From Apoda limacodes (Eukaryota; Arthropoda; Insecta; Lepidoptera; Limacodidae), in NCBI GenBank assembly GCA_946406115.1, contig OX291543.1, positions 560,501-624,500 on the forward strand: a stretch of 64,000 bases of DNA, given 5' to 3'. The stretch's first letter is position 1. The number at the start of each line of letters is the position of its first letter. Below are positions 11,035-21,703 of the stretch, one piece after another. The position numbers and the translations under genes were made by a program. The notes beneath the pieces are model-generated. The model had not been told where the DNA came from, ran no database searches, and saw only the letters and a list, made by a program, of their open reading frames with translations.

Positions 11035-11975
11035 ATGTCTCAGAAAAGTGATGACAAGGTAGTTACCTTATCAGAAAAGACTCCTATCCAAGTGTTGTGT
11101 GAATTTGTCAAACCATATGATGGCAATCGTGAAACCTTAGTCGCGTTCATTACTAGTTGTGAAAGTGCATTTGCTTTTGCATCTGAAACACAAAAGCCAC
11201 TCCTGTTAAAACTGATTATTTCTAAACTTACAGCGAAAGCCCAAATAGCATGTTCTAATAGGATTTGCGAAAGCTTCGGTGACTTAAAAGATTTTTTGAT
11301 GCAAAGTTTCGGTGAAAAGAAACACTATAATCATTTACTATTAGATCTTCAGTCATGCAAACAAAAAGTTAATGAATCAGTAGCACATTTGCCTTACGCG
11401 TTGAAAGCTGCTTAACAGATTTACAGGCTAAAATCCATTCCAGCAATTCATTAAAAAAGTAAATCCCTGGTCGCATAGCAATGACCGAAGACCTTGCTCT
11501 GTTCGCGTTTACCTAAGGTCTACACCCTCACATTAGCAATGTCGTCAATTGTCGTGATCCAAAAACACTGAACTCTGCCGTAAATATCGCTATAGAACAG
11601 GAAAAAATTAAACACCGTGTCACCCTTAAAACTAAGTACTGTAAGCAGTGTTAGAGAAGTGGTCACTCAGATTCAGAATGCTCTTTGAAATTTCGAAATT
11701 ATCGCGAGTTTAACTCAAACCAATTCCAAAGAAATAATTTATATTCTTATCCAAGTCCTTCTGGTTTTAGGCAGTCTACAATAACTTGTAGGTACTGTAA
11801 AAACGTCGGCCACGGTATTTCACAGTGTCGTAAACGTCAGTTTAACAATAGCAAATATAATATTCAGAATCGGGTCGACAGACAAGCATATACACATTAT
11901 GCTCAAATTACAGAAACGACGCTACCGTGTGACTTACAGCATGACCAAGAAAACACAGAGTCAACTTTAAACTAA
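11035..11975 (+). pseudogene. gag: gag of an errantivirus-like gypsy element, broken
   Basis: Gag packages the element RNA into intracellular particles. The start lies 30 bases after a leader and opens a 126-codon frame (11035-11415) with a capsid-like helical region. The frame then stops, with further stops and shifts until 11685, where a 96-codon frame takes over. Two zinc knuckles of the C-x2-C-x4-H-x4-C type lie at the end: the first, near 11638-11680, has an in-frame stop inside it (YCKQC, stop, RSGHSDSEC); the second, CRYCKNVGHGISQC near 11790, is complete. Zinc knuckles identify it as retroelement gag nucleocapsid. A further frame at 11975-12304, rich in serine repeats (roughly SKSQSS), follows in the linker to protease. 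At least three lesions make it non-functional. The family call rests on context (LTR, protease, env). Confidence 0.8.
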
Positions 11976-12416
11976 TGAATCAGATTTCGTGTCGGTGTCG
12001 ACGTAAATCTGAAACCTTAGGCACCAAGAACGCTGTTTCTACTAATTCACCTCATTCGACGCAACACAACCAATCTCCTATTAAGTCTCGATCCTCTGCA
12101 TCCAAGTCTCAGTCCTCTGTATCTCGGTCTCTACCCGCAGCATCAGAGTCTCAATCTCCTGTGCTGAAGTCTCACTCATCTGCATTAAAGTCTCGTTCCT
12201 CCTCGTTGAAGTCTCAATCCACAGTATCTATGACTCATTCTCCCGTCTCTAAATCAGAATTTTCTACTGGTGTTTCAAACAATAAGTCCCTAAAAAGCCA
12301 ATAAAAAACAATTTCTGTGTCACAGAGCTCAAAAAATTGTCCTGCTTTATTTTCAAAGCCTGAAGTCTGAAGTCCTAAGTATCTCTTCCGTATATAGAAG
12401 TTCTTACGTCACATAC

Positions 12417-12960
12417 AATCTCACCGGTGCATTTGCTACTTGATACGGGAAGCGCTATTTGTTTGATCAAAGAATCAAGTCTTTACTAATACTGGATCTC
12501 GCAAAAGAAACTCTTAAATTCAAAGGCATTAATGATATAAATTCCTACGCCGAAACGAAAGGAAAATTCGAGCTTTCTCTTAAAATAAATAGCGATACTA
12601 TTTTGCCATTCAATTTTCACGTTGTTGGAAATAACATAAGCCTCGAATTTGATGGTATAGTTGGTACCAATTTCCTAAATTCATACAAGGCCAATATATG
12701 CTATCTTAAGTCACATTTAACATTCGCAAACTATATAAACTCTTAGTCAACTTAAAAGTTACAGATCAGATCTATAGGATTCCACAGAGAAGCGAAATGT
12801 TCATTGAGTGTTCTGTTTTTAATCCCGAAATCCAAGAAGGTCTGCTACTTCAAAATAACCTTACCACAATATCCAGACTTATATTTTTCAAAATGTCTCG
12901 TTCGTGTTAACTCAACCAAAAATATTGTTGTATCTGTTTTAAATACTTCCGAAAAAGGAA
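12417..12960 (+). pseudogene. pol: gypsy pol: protease and start of RT linker, broken
   Basis: Encodes a retroviral-type aspartic protease that would process Gag and Pol. The active site LLLDTGSAICLI is at about 12436-12470, followed by a stop; a shifted frame (12459-12746) continues through the protease with the FDGIVGTNFL flap-end motif near 12648. Residues resembling IPQRSEMFIE and EGLLLQNNL (12780-12860) are the conserved linker before reverse transcriptase in gypsy-type elements. Reverse transcriptase, RNase H and most of integrase are absent: the sequence runs straight into an inverted LTR at about 12964. Several frameshifts and stops. A clear pseudogene. Confidence 0.8.
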
Positions 12961-12963
12961 TAA

Positions 12964-13185
12964 CTAAGAAACATTGATTTATTACACAAAAGAAATAATA
13001 ACATGCATAAAAATTAATAGAATTAGAAAATAACGTGTGTCCGCAACGAACTTCAAAATCGGTCTCACTGCACACAAAAGGAAACTAACTATGAAAGATA
13101 TGCATTGACGTAATTACTTCTCATGTCGCATCAGCACTTTTATTTATGTATCATTACCATGAAATAGAATTTATAACAGCCCCCC
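12964..13185 (-). mobile_element. Inverted LTR copy inside the errantivirus-like element
   Basis: The reverse complement matches 10240-10460, including the TATA-like block, the GTTAGTTTCCTTTTGTGTGC segment and the AATAAATCAATGTT end. It sits between protease and the integrase C-terminus, where the rest of pol should be. Either a second element inserted in opposite orientation and recombined, or an internal inversion with deletion occurred. The 13186-13365 segment that follows is AT-rich and unassigned. Confidence 0.8.
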
Positions 13186-13365
13186 CGATAAAATTGATAA
13201 TTACAGTTTAAGTGATGTGAAATTTGAAAGAAAAACAAGTCTTACAAGTTGCAGTGCACTTTGAACTTCGCGTTGGAATAAAAAAAAAGAAAATTAAACC
13301 ACAGATAACATATTACTATACTAGTAGTTATAACTAGAAATTTACGTATTTAACGAATAACGATT

Positions 13366-13602
13366 AGATTAGATTCTAAAGAAAAATCTAAGCAATACTA
13401 CGATTCTAGAGCTAAACCTGTTACGTATCATGTCGGCGACATGGTGTATTTGCGCTATCATAAACAACACAAAGCACTTTCGTCAATATGGAAAGGTCTC
13501 TACGAGATTTTAAAAATAAATGGCAATAACACAGTAACTCTCTGTATTAACCGTGAACATGTACGTCATCACTTTGACGAAATAAAACTCGCTGCATCAT
13601 GA
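13366..13602 (+). pseudogene. pol: gypsy integrase C-terminal fragment
   Basis: About 78 codons are open, ending at TGA (13600-13602). They show the integrase C-terminal core: a KQYYDSRAK segment, then GDMVYLRYHKQ, WKGLYEILKI and a HHFDEIKL end, matching the GDxVYLR...GPYxVLKI pattern of gypsy-family integrases. The zinc-binding and catalytic DDE domains are missing. It lies directly upstream of env, the normal order for errantiviruses, which supports one original element from 10.2 to 15.2 kb. Confidence 0.8.
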
Positions 13603-15182
13603 ATGTATCGTTCCAGGTTGGTGTTATCGTCACCTCAACTCGCAATTGGCTGGAGCGGTTACGTCACGTCGATTACTACGTCCTACGGTCTATATTTCGA
13701 TCAGACGCTAGATCTAAAATTCACTAACGACAACTGGAATGTCGTCACCTATATAGACATTAGTCATATACAACCTCACCTGGATAGAGTCGATTTACTT
13801 TTCGAAACAATATCTAAATATTGTAGTACTATAATGTCGACAAAGGTTCAGATAGATTGTAATAATGCCATCAGTGCCTTGCAAAACCAACATGTAAACA
13901 ATGTCAAAAAGTTTTCTTCTATATCTTATATAGTTAAAAATAAAATTTCAAGACGCTCAAAACGCGGGTTGATGCCGGCGGATCAATATTAAAAACATTC
14001 TTCGGTACACTCGATTCTGATGACGCGGTCAAGTTCACTGATGCCATTACACAAGTACAGTCGGATGAAAAACAGTTAGCATACCTTATGAAAAATAATA
14101 TTCATGTAATTAAGTCAACTATCTCTACTTTTTATACTTCCATGTCTAAGGTTGACGAAAACGAAAAACGTTTAAGCTATAACTTAGACATTATTCAAAA
14201 AGCGTTTGAACAAATCAAAAATTCTAATGACAAGCTTGAAATCAAAAGTCAAGTAAACTTGTTGCTAAACTCAATTGAAAGTACAATTATTTCTTTGTCC
14301 TTTGATATTGATGATATAAACAATGCAATTTTATTTAGCAAAATGAATATTTTGCACCCGACTGTACTAAGTCCTAGTCAGCTATATACCTTAACATTGT
14401 TAGTTGCCAATTTTTCTTACCTTGCAAAACATTAATGAAATAATTGATATTTCTGATTTGGTATGTTTTTACCATCAAAATAAGATAGTTTGTCATAAAT
14501 ATTCCACTAGTACTTCCTCAAAAGTATAATTTGTATCATGTTGTTCCGCTGCCAGTGCCATATGATATAACGAATCCGGACACTTTTGCATTGGTAGCAC
14601 CTAATAAACCGTATGTGGCAATAACAGCAGATCGTATGTTTTACGCCTCACTCGATAATACAGACAAGTGTAAACTAGTGAGTGACGAGTGTTATGTGTG
14701 TGCGTTAAGTAACGTGTTTTCAACTATAGCCAACTCTACATGTGAGGTTACGCTACTCGTTGATGTTGTATCTAAGATCCCGAACTCTTGTTGTGTCAAA
14801 CTCTTACGGGGATCTATAGATCTCTTTCAAAAGATAAACGGTAAACCGTGGATTTTCACACAATCAGAACCCGGAAAGTGTCATGTTGTTTGCTAAAATG
14901 GTGTTGATGTAAACAGTGATGAAATACTATTTGGTACGGGTCTTGACTCTGCCAAAACAGTGCAAAGCCTTCTATAAAACACTCCAGTTTATACCTAATA
15001 ATAATTTAGTATTAAATATAAGCAATAACAATGTGATGTCAAATTTCAAGATCACAGATGATGACTGTTGTGAAAAGTCTAAAATTAACAGAACTTTATC
15101 TAATCTTCCTTTTGTAAAGCTGACTAATATAAATGATGCCTATTCCTTGTTGCATGCAAGCACCACGCACGCACTTAAATGA
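13603..15182 (+). pseudogene. env: env-like gene of an insect errantivirus, multiply broken
   Basis: Errantivirus env genes derive from baculovirus-type fusion glycoproteins. Three things support the call: position directly after integrase, the furin-type site RSKR near 13950 followed by a glycine-rich segment, and cysteine-rich downstream frames. It is in pieces: frame 1 at 13603-13992, a frameshift just after the cleavage site, frame 3 from about 13968 to 14435, a break, then 14531-14896, and a last frame at 14916-15182. I do not see a C-terminal membrane anchor. With at least three frame breaks it cannot make a working protein. Function is inferred from the family. Confidence 0.7.
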
Positions 15183-15388
15183 ATTTGAAAAATAGCTAAA
15201 TAAGTTACTTATTGAACCTTCTCATCTTGAAGGCGAGCGCAAACTGGCAGGCTGGCTAGCTGGCCCAGCTTCGTACAGTCAGGAAGAAAAGTGTGTAAGT
15301 GTTGTAAGTGGTGTTGTGGATAGGATTAATTATTGTCTAACGTAAGTAAACTAATAATTATGAGCACATAGTATGATGCTATTGTCTT

Positions 15389-16487
15389 TTGATTGTTATG
15401 TCGTCCCAACTGTCCAATATTCTAGAAGAATTAAATAAAATTTATGTTAATCTTAGGAAATTAGGCTTGGATAGACGTATAGCTAGGAAATCTTATGTTT
15501 CCAGTGAATTTGAAAAGGCGAGTACTTTATATAATAATTTACATTCAATATTTTCTGAAATTAATCCAGAGACTTACGACTTAAATCGGATTATTTCCTT
15601 AATAAAATAAAATATTTTTGTAGTGAATCATCAGATAATCTGACAAAAAAGGAAAAGTCGGACAGTTCATCAAATAAGCCTTCTAATTAAATTCCGGAAC
15701 TCGACAATAAAACCGAAACTGTCGAAAAATTAATCGATGCTGTTGAACTTTATTGCTCTTGTATCTCCGGTTTGCTAAATTAAAATTAACATGATCTTAT
15801 GCCGACATAACAACCTTAATTAATGATATTAAGAAATATCTACTTACACATAAGTCTACTAACTCATTACAAACACAGCTTAATAACTGCACACGGACAG
15901 GTAACATGAGCATATCCGATTTCGGGAACCAATTAGAATCCTTATTTTCAGAGCTGACAATTGCTCAGGCAGACAATAATAGTTCTGCTCTCGAAATTTT
16001 GAGACCTATTAATGAAAAGTATGCCATAAAAAAATTTGCAGACGGTCTCAGGAACCGTACTGTAATCTCTGCTCGAAATTACACTCAGCTCAGCGATGCC
16101 ATTCGAGCAGCACAGGATGAGCAGATGGCTGTCTCGTCCCGCCAAGACCCAGCTATAATGAATTTTCTGGGGACGACCAGCCGCGGCCGCCGCTCGCATT
16201 CAGCCCATTTTAATCAGCGTGAATATCAATACAGAAGTACCCAGCATTACCGTAGAGATCAAGGTGAGCAAAATTTTTACAACTCTAGGTACAATAGGTC
16301 AGTAGCGCAAACACCAACAATGTCATATATACCCAATCGAGGAATAGGTCAATATCGACGACCTCGACGTGGTCACCCTAATTTTAGAGGTCGAGTCAAC
16401 ACAAGATGTATAGTGCAGAACCCGCTGGAAAATGTTTTCGAGGCCCACAGTAAAAGTAAGTTTTCTGAACATAATGTCTTCTTTTGA
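15389..16487 (+). pseudogene. gag: gag of a second gypsy-type element
   Basis: A separate element begins here, head-to-tail with the first. Its leader is probably 15190-15388. The first frame (15389-15610, 73 codons) is N-terminal gag; 15611-15905 is broken by stops but still shows related residues. The frame at 15906-16487 (193 codons) carries the conserved gag core: SISDFGNQLESLF, LRPINEKYAIKKFADGLRN and AIRAAQDEQM, as in the 17.6/Tom group of insect gypsy elements. A basic, arginine-rich tail (roughly GRGHPNFRGR-like) replaces zinc knuckles. No LTR could be identified for it. Confidence 0.75.
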
Positions 16488-16899
16488 CTCATGTGGATAT
16501 TTTATAACCTTTTGCATCAATGACCATAATTTTAAGTTTTTAGTCGACACGGGAGCGACAATTAGTGTAATTAAAAACAGTTATTTTTTTGTAACTTTTC
16601 TTTTTTTTGAAGAATATACAAAAGTAAACGGTTTAGGAGGTTATTTAAGAACGGAAGGTACAGTAATTTTACCCCTCAAAGTCACTAGTAACCAAAATAC
16701 TTTGTTATTACAACATAAATTCCATGTAATAAAAACATTACTAGTTCTTGCTGACGGTATTTTAGGTCTTGATTTTCTAAACGTATACTCAGAAGGTCTT
16801 AACTGCCAGTCAAACGAATTAAGTATAAATTACAGAGGAATAAAGTGCACGATGCGACTTATACCACATTTTTTTGCTAATTTTTTGCCAAAAAATTGA
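16432..16899 (+). pseudogene. pol: pol protease fragment of the second gypsy-type element
   Basis: Overlaps the end of gag by 56 bases in another frame, as expected for frameshift expression of pol. The aspartic protease active site is LVDTGATISVIK and the later conserved ILGLDFL is present, so the protease domain is complete in outline. The frame ends at 16899; no reverse transcriptase follows. Downstream is an inverted-repeat element, so the rest of pol was lost. A remnant, although this stretch itself has no internal stop. Confidence 0.8.
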
Positions 16900-16925
16900 T
16901 TTTTTTGCTCCACCAGTTTCCGAGA

Positions 16926-17207
16926 TACCATGGTCCTGCTAGCTTTAGACTAAAGCTAGCGTAGCCACCATCGTACATAGATTACTTGAAAACGTCAAGT
17001 GTGAGTCGGTTTTTCTATAATTGAGTTGCCGTCGAAATCCTACACTGATAACCGAATTTAGGGCGGGTAGAACCGCGGGCAAAAGCTAGTTGTAATATAT
17101 CACCGCTACAACAGCGTCAAAAAAAGGCATAGCAAAAAAATAAGGTGAAAACCCCGTGTTTATAGGTGCTATAGGTGCGGAGATACGATGGTGGCTACGC
17201 TAGCTTT
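16926..17207. mobile_element. Small TIR element with an extra hairpin at its left end
   Basis: Positions 16952-16975 and 17184-17207 are a perfect 24-bp inverted repeat (AAAGCTAGCGTAGCCACC continued). Just outside the left arm, 16938-16948 and 16950-16960 form an 11-bp stem with a one-base loop, extended imperfectly to 16926, so the left terminus is itself palindromic. Inside, GGGCAAAAGCTAGT near 17080-17093 looks like the 3' end of a Helitron-like insert. No coding capacity. Confidence 0.65.
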
Positions 17208-17762
17208 TTTTTTTATAGACACCGCTTACATGCTTATTCTAGCCACCCAATGTCTTACACACATTTTTATTAGTCTTGAAAGAAGCACTCGCGGCCTGAC
17301 ATAATACACTTACTATGTCCTTATGTAACTTATTTATGATGGTAGTATTACTACAAAATTTACCGCAGCAATTTTGAAGTTCTGTAAGTCGATTATTTTT
17401 ACTTGCTTTTATTTAACTCACAATGCTTCCTTTTTCGTTTTTATTCCTTCCATCTTGTGGTGGAATGTTGCGAGCTTAATGAACACCTCGCGCGCGCAAT
17501 TTCCCATTACGGGGTTTAGGCGTATGAAGCACCTCATTAATAATGAACCTGACGCTCGAGGAGTTAAACATACTTCCTGTCATCAACCTTTGATCAAATT
17601 TTGCTTACTTACTAAGCTCGGATGACAATACAATATTCCACAGTTACTTTGACCGACAACCCCCTCCCAGAGTTGTACCAGGGGTACAACCTAGAGGTGG
17701 AGGTGAAAAATAGAAAAATCTTCAAAATAGGTATCCGGGATTTAAGAGGGTCGCAGATCACT
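17208..17762. other. Spacer, no supported gene
   Basis: Short open frames exist (17374-17625, 17622-17834) without recognisable domains. A small palindrome GTTGTACCAGGGGTACAAC lies near 17673. Confidence 0.4.
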
Positions 17763-17996
17763 AATTTGATGTTCATTTTGATGTTATCACCTCTTGACAA
17801 AATCGCAGGAAGTGCACCTGAAGGTGGGCATTAGGGTGAAGCGTGAAAAAGTGAGTACTTTGTTGTGTTACATATACATACATTGTTATCAGTTTACCTT
17901 TACTTAATTAGCTGGAACTTTTTCACGTTCCATCCTAATGTCGGTGCACTTCCTGCATCTGACAAGAGGTGATAACATCAAAATGAACATCAAATT
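17763..17996. repeat. Foldback element (about 80-bp arms, 62-bp loop)
   Basis: 17763-17852 and 17915-17996 are imperfect inverted repeats sharing GATGTTCATTTTGATGTTA, TCACCTCTTG, CAGGAAGTGCACC and GTGAAAAAGT. Several small indels separate the arms, so it is not recent. No coding capacity. It may be the terminal part of a larger element that begins near 17637. Confidence 0.7.
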
Positions 17997-18337
17997 GAAT
18001 ATGTATTAAGTATAAAATAATTTTAATTAACTTTAATTTATAAACAAAGTTACGAGTCACTGCACCGTACCTTAAGAGAATTATACAGTAAAAGTTCAAA
18101 TTTTTTTTTCAAAGATGAGATATTCCACGTTATATGAATAAATATTATAAGCGAAACCCATATAAAACATAATACAGATATAAATTTAAAGACGTTCTGA
18201 CTCTAGTTTTTTAACTTTGGTGGATCAAAAAATTAATTTAAACATCTTAATTCCATTAATTTGAAAGCACTATAACTCTTTTCTGTTTTCATTTAAATTT
18301 TTTGAAGCAAAACTTTTACACTTGTTTTAGAAAATAT
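17997..18337. other. AT-rich spacer
   Basis: No coding frame or repeat seen. Confidence 0.4.
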
Positions 18338-19108
18338 TTAGTTCACAATATCACATTCTTTAGTATCCTTGTGAACGTTTGACACAAACAACGGAACGGA
18401 AGCGCCTCTTATTTTGTTTATATTCCGATCGGTATTTATCAATGTTGCATATTTCATATTACTTATCTCAGAACGAACACACTCCAACTGGTCAGCTGTA
18501 GCATAGGTTTCTTTTACGTTTTTTAATTCTGATTGTAGCAAAACAATGTATTTCAGTAACCTTGTTTTGCAATTCTTTTGCGTCAAAAATTGGAGTTTTG
18601 TCTGGGTCAGTATTTTTAAAAGCGCAGATAATATCTTCTATATCTTTCTGTTCCTTATTTTTAAAAGCGCAGATAATATCTTCTATATCTTTCTGTTCCT
18701 TATTTTTAAAAGCGCAGATAATATCTTCTATATCTTTCTGTTCCTTATTTTTAAAAGCGCAGATAATATCTTCTATATCTTTCTGTTCCTTATTTTTAAA
18801 AGCGCAGATAATATCTTCTATATCTTTCTGTTCCTTATTTTTAAAAGCACAGATAATATCTTCTATATCTTTCTGTTCCTTATTTTTACGCCGCGAAACT
18901 TTTCGTATCGTTGTTGTAATCGACTTAAACAGCAACTCCTTCGCAGTAATCCAAAGTAGAAAAGGCACTTACGGTAAGTCTTATTAAGCCCTCTTCGTCC
19001 ATGACATCCATTTTGTTCTGCACAAAACATAATAATTCGTTTATCACAATATTGCACTGCGTATACTTTGATAAAACTGTTGCCATTTTTTATTTTTATT
19101 TTCTGCAC
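18338..19108 (-). pseudogene. LINE ORF1-like remnant with expanded in-frame repeat
   Basis: Three overlapping minus-strand frames (18863-19108, 18492-18968, 18338-18586) together resemble the ORF1 protein that accompanies several lepidopteran non-LTR retrotransposons. Signs are a SKELLF-like segment (TAKELLFKSI), the linker KEQKDIEDII...TDPDKTPIFDAKEL, a heptad-like region (LLQSELKNVKETYATADQLE) and NTDRNINKIRGA. Frames change at least twice, so no full protein can be made. A 15-residue segment, KNKEQKDIEDIICAF, is repeated six times. The family assignment comes from memory of similar lepidopteran ORFs and was not searched. No ORF2 follows. Confidence 0.5.
18611..18887. repeat. 45-bp minisatellite, six units
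   Basis: Unit TATTTTTAAAAGCGCAGATA plus ATATCTTCTATATC and TTTCTGTTCCT, period 45. Five units are identical and the sixth differs by G to A (AAGCACAG). The near identity implies recent expansion. The period is a multiple of three and keeps the minus-strand ORF1-like frame open; plus-strand frames through it are shadows. Confidence 0.95.
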
Positions 19109-19194
19109 TCAAAGTTGCTATGGCTAACGTCCGCGCGTAGACTGTTTTAAAATGTATATATAAATAACTATATAGAAAGCATTTTTAGCGGTCC

Positions 19195-20115
19195 AATATT
19201 CAAAACCACGTATATCCACCTTGGTTGTCAATAACGGCCTGGAGCTAATCACGCACAGATCCAATTAATTTCTGACATATGTCAGTACCCCTAAAACTTT
19301 CCCAGACTGTGTGGCTGTGATCTATAAGTGCCTCTCTTGTGAGTGAGAGCACACTCTCGTCCAATAAATTAACATAATCCTGAGCAGTGACTCTGGGTGG
19401 TAAATTTACAAGTTCTCCAATGCCTCCTGAACTAATCCAGCCGTCTGGCTGTAAATGTTAGCTGTAAAGTGATCAGACGCATTGTTAGCTATGACGTGGT
19501 CTTCCGCGTATCGCGTGTTGTTAATACGCCACAAATGTAGTCTGCCCGTTTGGGAAGATAGAAAAGTCTTTTCATCCATGAAAGCCGTTGTCGTTCAATC
19601 AAAATTTAGATATTGATGTGCGAAAATAAGTGGAGCAGCTTTATGGTTGGCCGTCAAAGCAATTTTTTTTGCAGGCCGCCTGTGATGCAGTCCCATAGCG
19701 TGTAGATGCCTTCTAACTGTCGAAGGGTGCACTTCAAACATTTCCGCAAAGCGACTCGTCGGCGTAAATGCGTCCATCAAGTATTGCCTTTGCATCAGGC
19801 GGCTCTGCTCTTGAGTTATTACATGCGGGCGATGGTTGTTTCGCCGTAAGTCAATAAGATTTCCCTCGTTCCCTTAACTTCGAACCCAACAGCGAACTGT
19901 GTTTCTTGTTACATTTGTTTATCGTGATATTTCGTGAATGCCTACTCTTTATTCGTGTAAATCAAAAATTTGAAACCTCACTTGCTCACGATTAACCACA
20001 AGCATTTTTTTTTATCTGCAAAATTATAGTTTGTGAAAATGTTAAACAGATCAAAATAATTTTCTTGACTGACACTGACACATGTTAGTAATTAGAAAAC
20101 CAAGGTGATAGCTTT
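19195..20115 (-). mobile_element. Tc1/mariner-superfamily element, degenerate
   Basis: Both ends carry a related inverted motif: ATCCACCTTGGTTGTC at 19213-19228 and its counterpart at 20100-20115, reversed ATCACCTTGGTTTTC. Between them the minus strand encodes a decayed transposase. At about 0.9 kb it is shorter than complete Tc1-like elements (1.3-1.7 kb), so internal sequence has been lost. A TA target duplication could not be confirmed. Confidence 0.7.
19270..20010 (-). pseudogene. Tc1/mariner transposase pseudogene
   Basis: The transposase would bind the terminal repeats and cut and paste the element using a DDE/D site. The N-terminal helix-turn-helix region lies near 19990-19800 (segments TNVTRNTVRCWV and ITQEQSRLMQRQY). 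The longest frame is 19595-19795, with a second HTH-like piece, HPSTVRRHLHAMG. It stops at TGA where family members have tryptophan (after HQYLNFD). The following frame carries the first catalytic aspartate in FMDEKTFL and RLHLWRINNTR. A frameshift occurs near 19435, and the segment that should carry the second aspartate (DNxxxHT) is missing. Inactive. Confidence 0.75.
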
Positions 20116-20940
20116 TTGCAAAGAGGTTATATTATCATTTTAGATTCGATAAAATATTTAAATGTCTTAACTTGACATTTCATCGCTATTGAACTGAAGT
20201 TTCGACCTTATTGCATTATGAATGTTCTAACAACATTTAATGGAAAAGGGTTCCAAATTAAAGCTCGTGACTGTACATGCATGGTAATGTTAACAACTTT
20301 AAATGTGTATCAAAGTGTAATATTGCTTTTCAATAATCTCTTCTCCCTCGGCTATTCCTCCCAACAGCTGCAAGCTTAAAGACAACTCCTGGGATTTAGA
20401 ATAAGTTTCAATTAAATTTTTCTTCCTTACAAAGCGCATCTTCTACTGTGATTGCCTTTTATGGTTCTGCAAAATATTTTCCCAGTCGCGTAAAAACCGC
20501 TTTGTATTGGCCCTTTGCCGAAATAATTTTCTTTTTGTGTTCTATTTTTTTAAAATATTTAAAATATTGATCACTGTTCGACTTACGTGTTAAGGCTACC
20601 GCCTACTTGAATGTGCAGTTTTCTGCTCGTTTTTAAAATCGATTCCACTGTCCTATTGCAAGTTTCTGACTGGAAAAAAATAACATCGCTTACTACATTC
20701 ATTAAATAGCAAATTACTGTATTTATTTAAATATATCTATTAAAACATCGCTTTGAGAAAAAAACGGCCGAACCTCTCGTTTTTGTATTTTTAATCATAA
20801 CTCATTATCAACTAAAAGCGGGAACATAATTTATTTCATTAAATGTAAAGTAACTACAAAGCTACAAAATTACTGTAATATAATTTTTATATCTTATGTG
20901 ATGTAACTGTAATTGATTATTTTCCACTTTTTACGCTAAG
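20116..20940. other. AT-rich spacer, nothing recognised
   Basis: No open frame above 60 codons and no match to other parts of the window. It could hold decayed pol sequence of the BEL element to the right, but I cannot show this. Confidence 0.4.
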
Positions 20941-20948
20941 CTGCTCTC

Positions 20949-21690
20949 CTATCTATAATATATTTCTGCCACTGAAAAATGAGCTCTAATTAAGATAAAC
21001 ATTAAAATAATTTTTAATAAATAAAGATATTTTGACTGCCTATTTGCACCTCTGAATGTAGTTGCTTTGTCGCAATATATATGAGTAGGCACTCTTCTAC
21101 GAGCAACAAACCTTTTTAAAGCCGATATAAACGTGTCTTTGTAGACATATCTGACACCACTTCCAGGTGTAGAGCCTTTGACGTGACGCAAACAAATGAG
21201 GCAACATACCCTTTATAAATAATGCTATTACGTTTTGAAGACTGTTTAATTTCAAATGGCCCACAGTAGTCCAACCCCACCTTTTCAAACACTCTGGAGG
21301 GGATTGCCTGATCTCTAGGCAAAGAGCACATAAGCTGTTTTGAGGTTACAGCTTTATGCCTACAACACACAACACATTTGTACATATATTACTTTTTTTA
21401 TTTCTCTAATCGCGTTAATAATATAATATTTTTATAATATATGACTTGAAACAAGTTTTAAGCCACCGTGCATTAAAGCTAAATGTTGCTGTTGTATAAT
21501 AAGTCTTATAATATGAGAAAAAATCTTGTTCGCCTAAAATATTTCGCAAATAATTACTTGCTTATCGTTGTTGTAACCTAAATTTAATACTTTAGGATGT
21601 AGCCTCACACCACAACCAACAATTTTCATATATTTGTTACATAACAGCTATATTTTGACTGGTTAGGGCATGAACATATACCTACGTGAC
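20949..21690 (-). pseudogene. pol: BEL/Pao integrase fragment
   Basis: Integrase inserts the element DNA into the host genome. The minus-strand segments read in order: LHPKVLNLGYNN (about 21600), the zinc-binding start LMHGGLKL (about 21480), YKCVVCCRHKA (21380-21350), then FEKVGLDYCGPF with the first catalytic aspartate, VTSKALHLEVVSDMSTKT, FISALKRFVARR and PTHIYCDKATTFRGANRQ, where Asp and Asn-like positions of the second catalytic motif lie. This order and the GLDYCGPF...LHLEVV pattern are typical of BEL/Pao integrases. Three frames are needed (20949-21191, 21116-21385, and upstream), so it is broken. It ends after the second aspartate and abuts the LINE poly(T) at 21704. Confidence 0.8.
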
Positions 21691-21703
21691 GTCCTGTAGA
21701 ATG

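Noticed and set aside
18546..18987. Plus-strand frames of 137 and 141 codons with repeated hydrophobic segments
   Set aside because: Shadows of the 45-bp array; the minus strand is the one that joins ORF1-like sequence on both sides.
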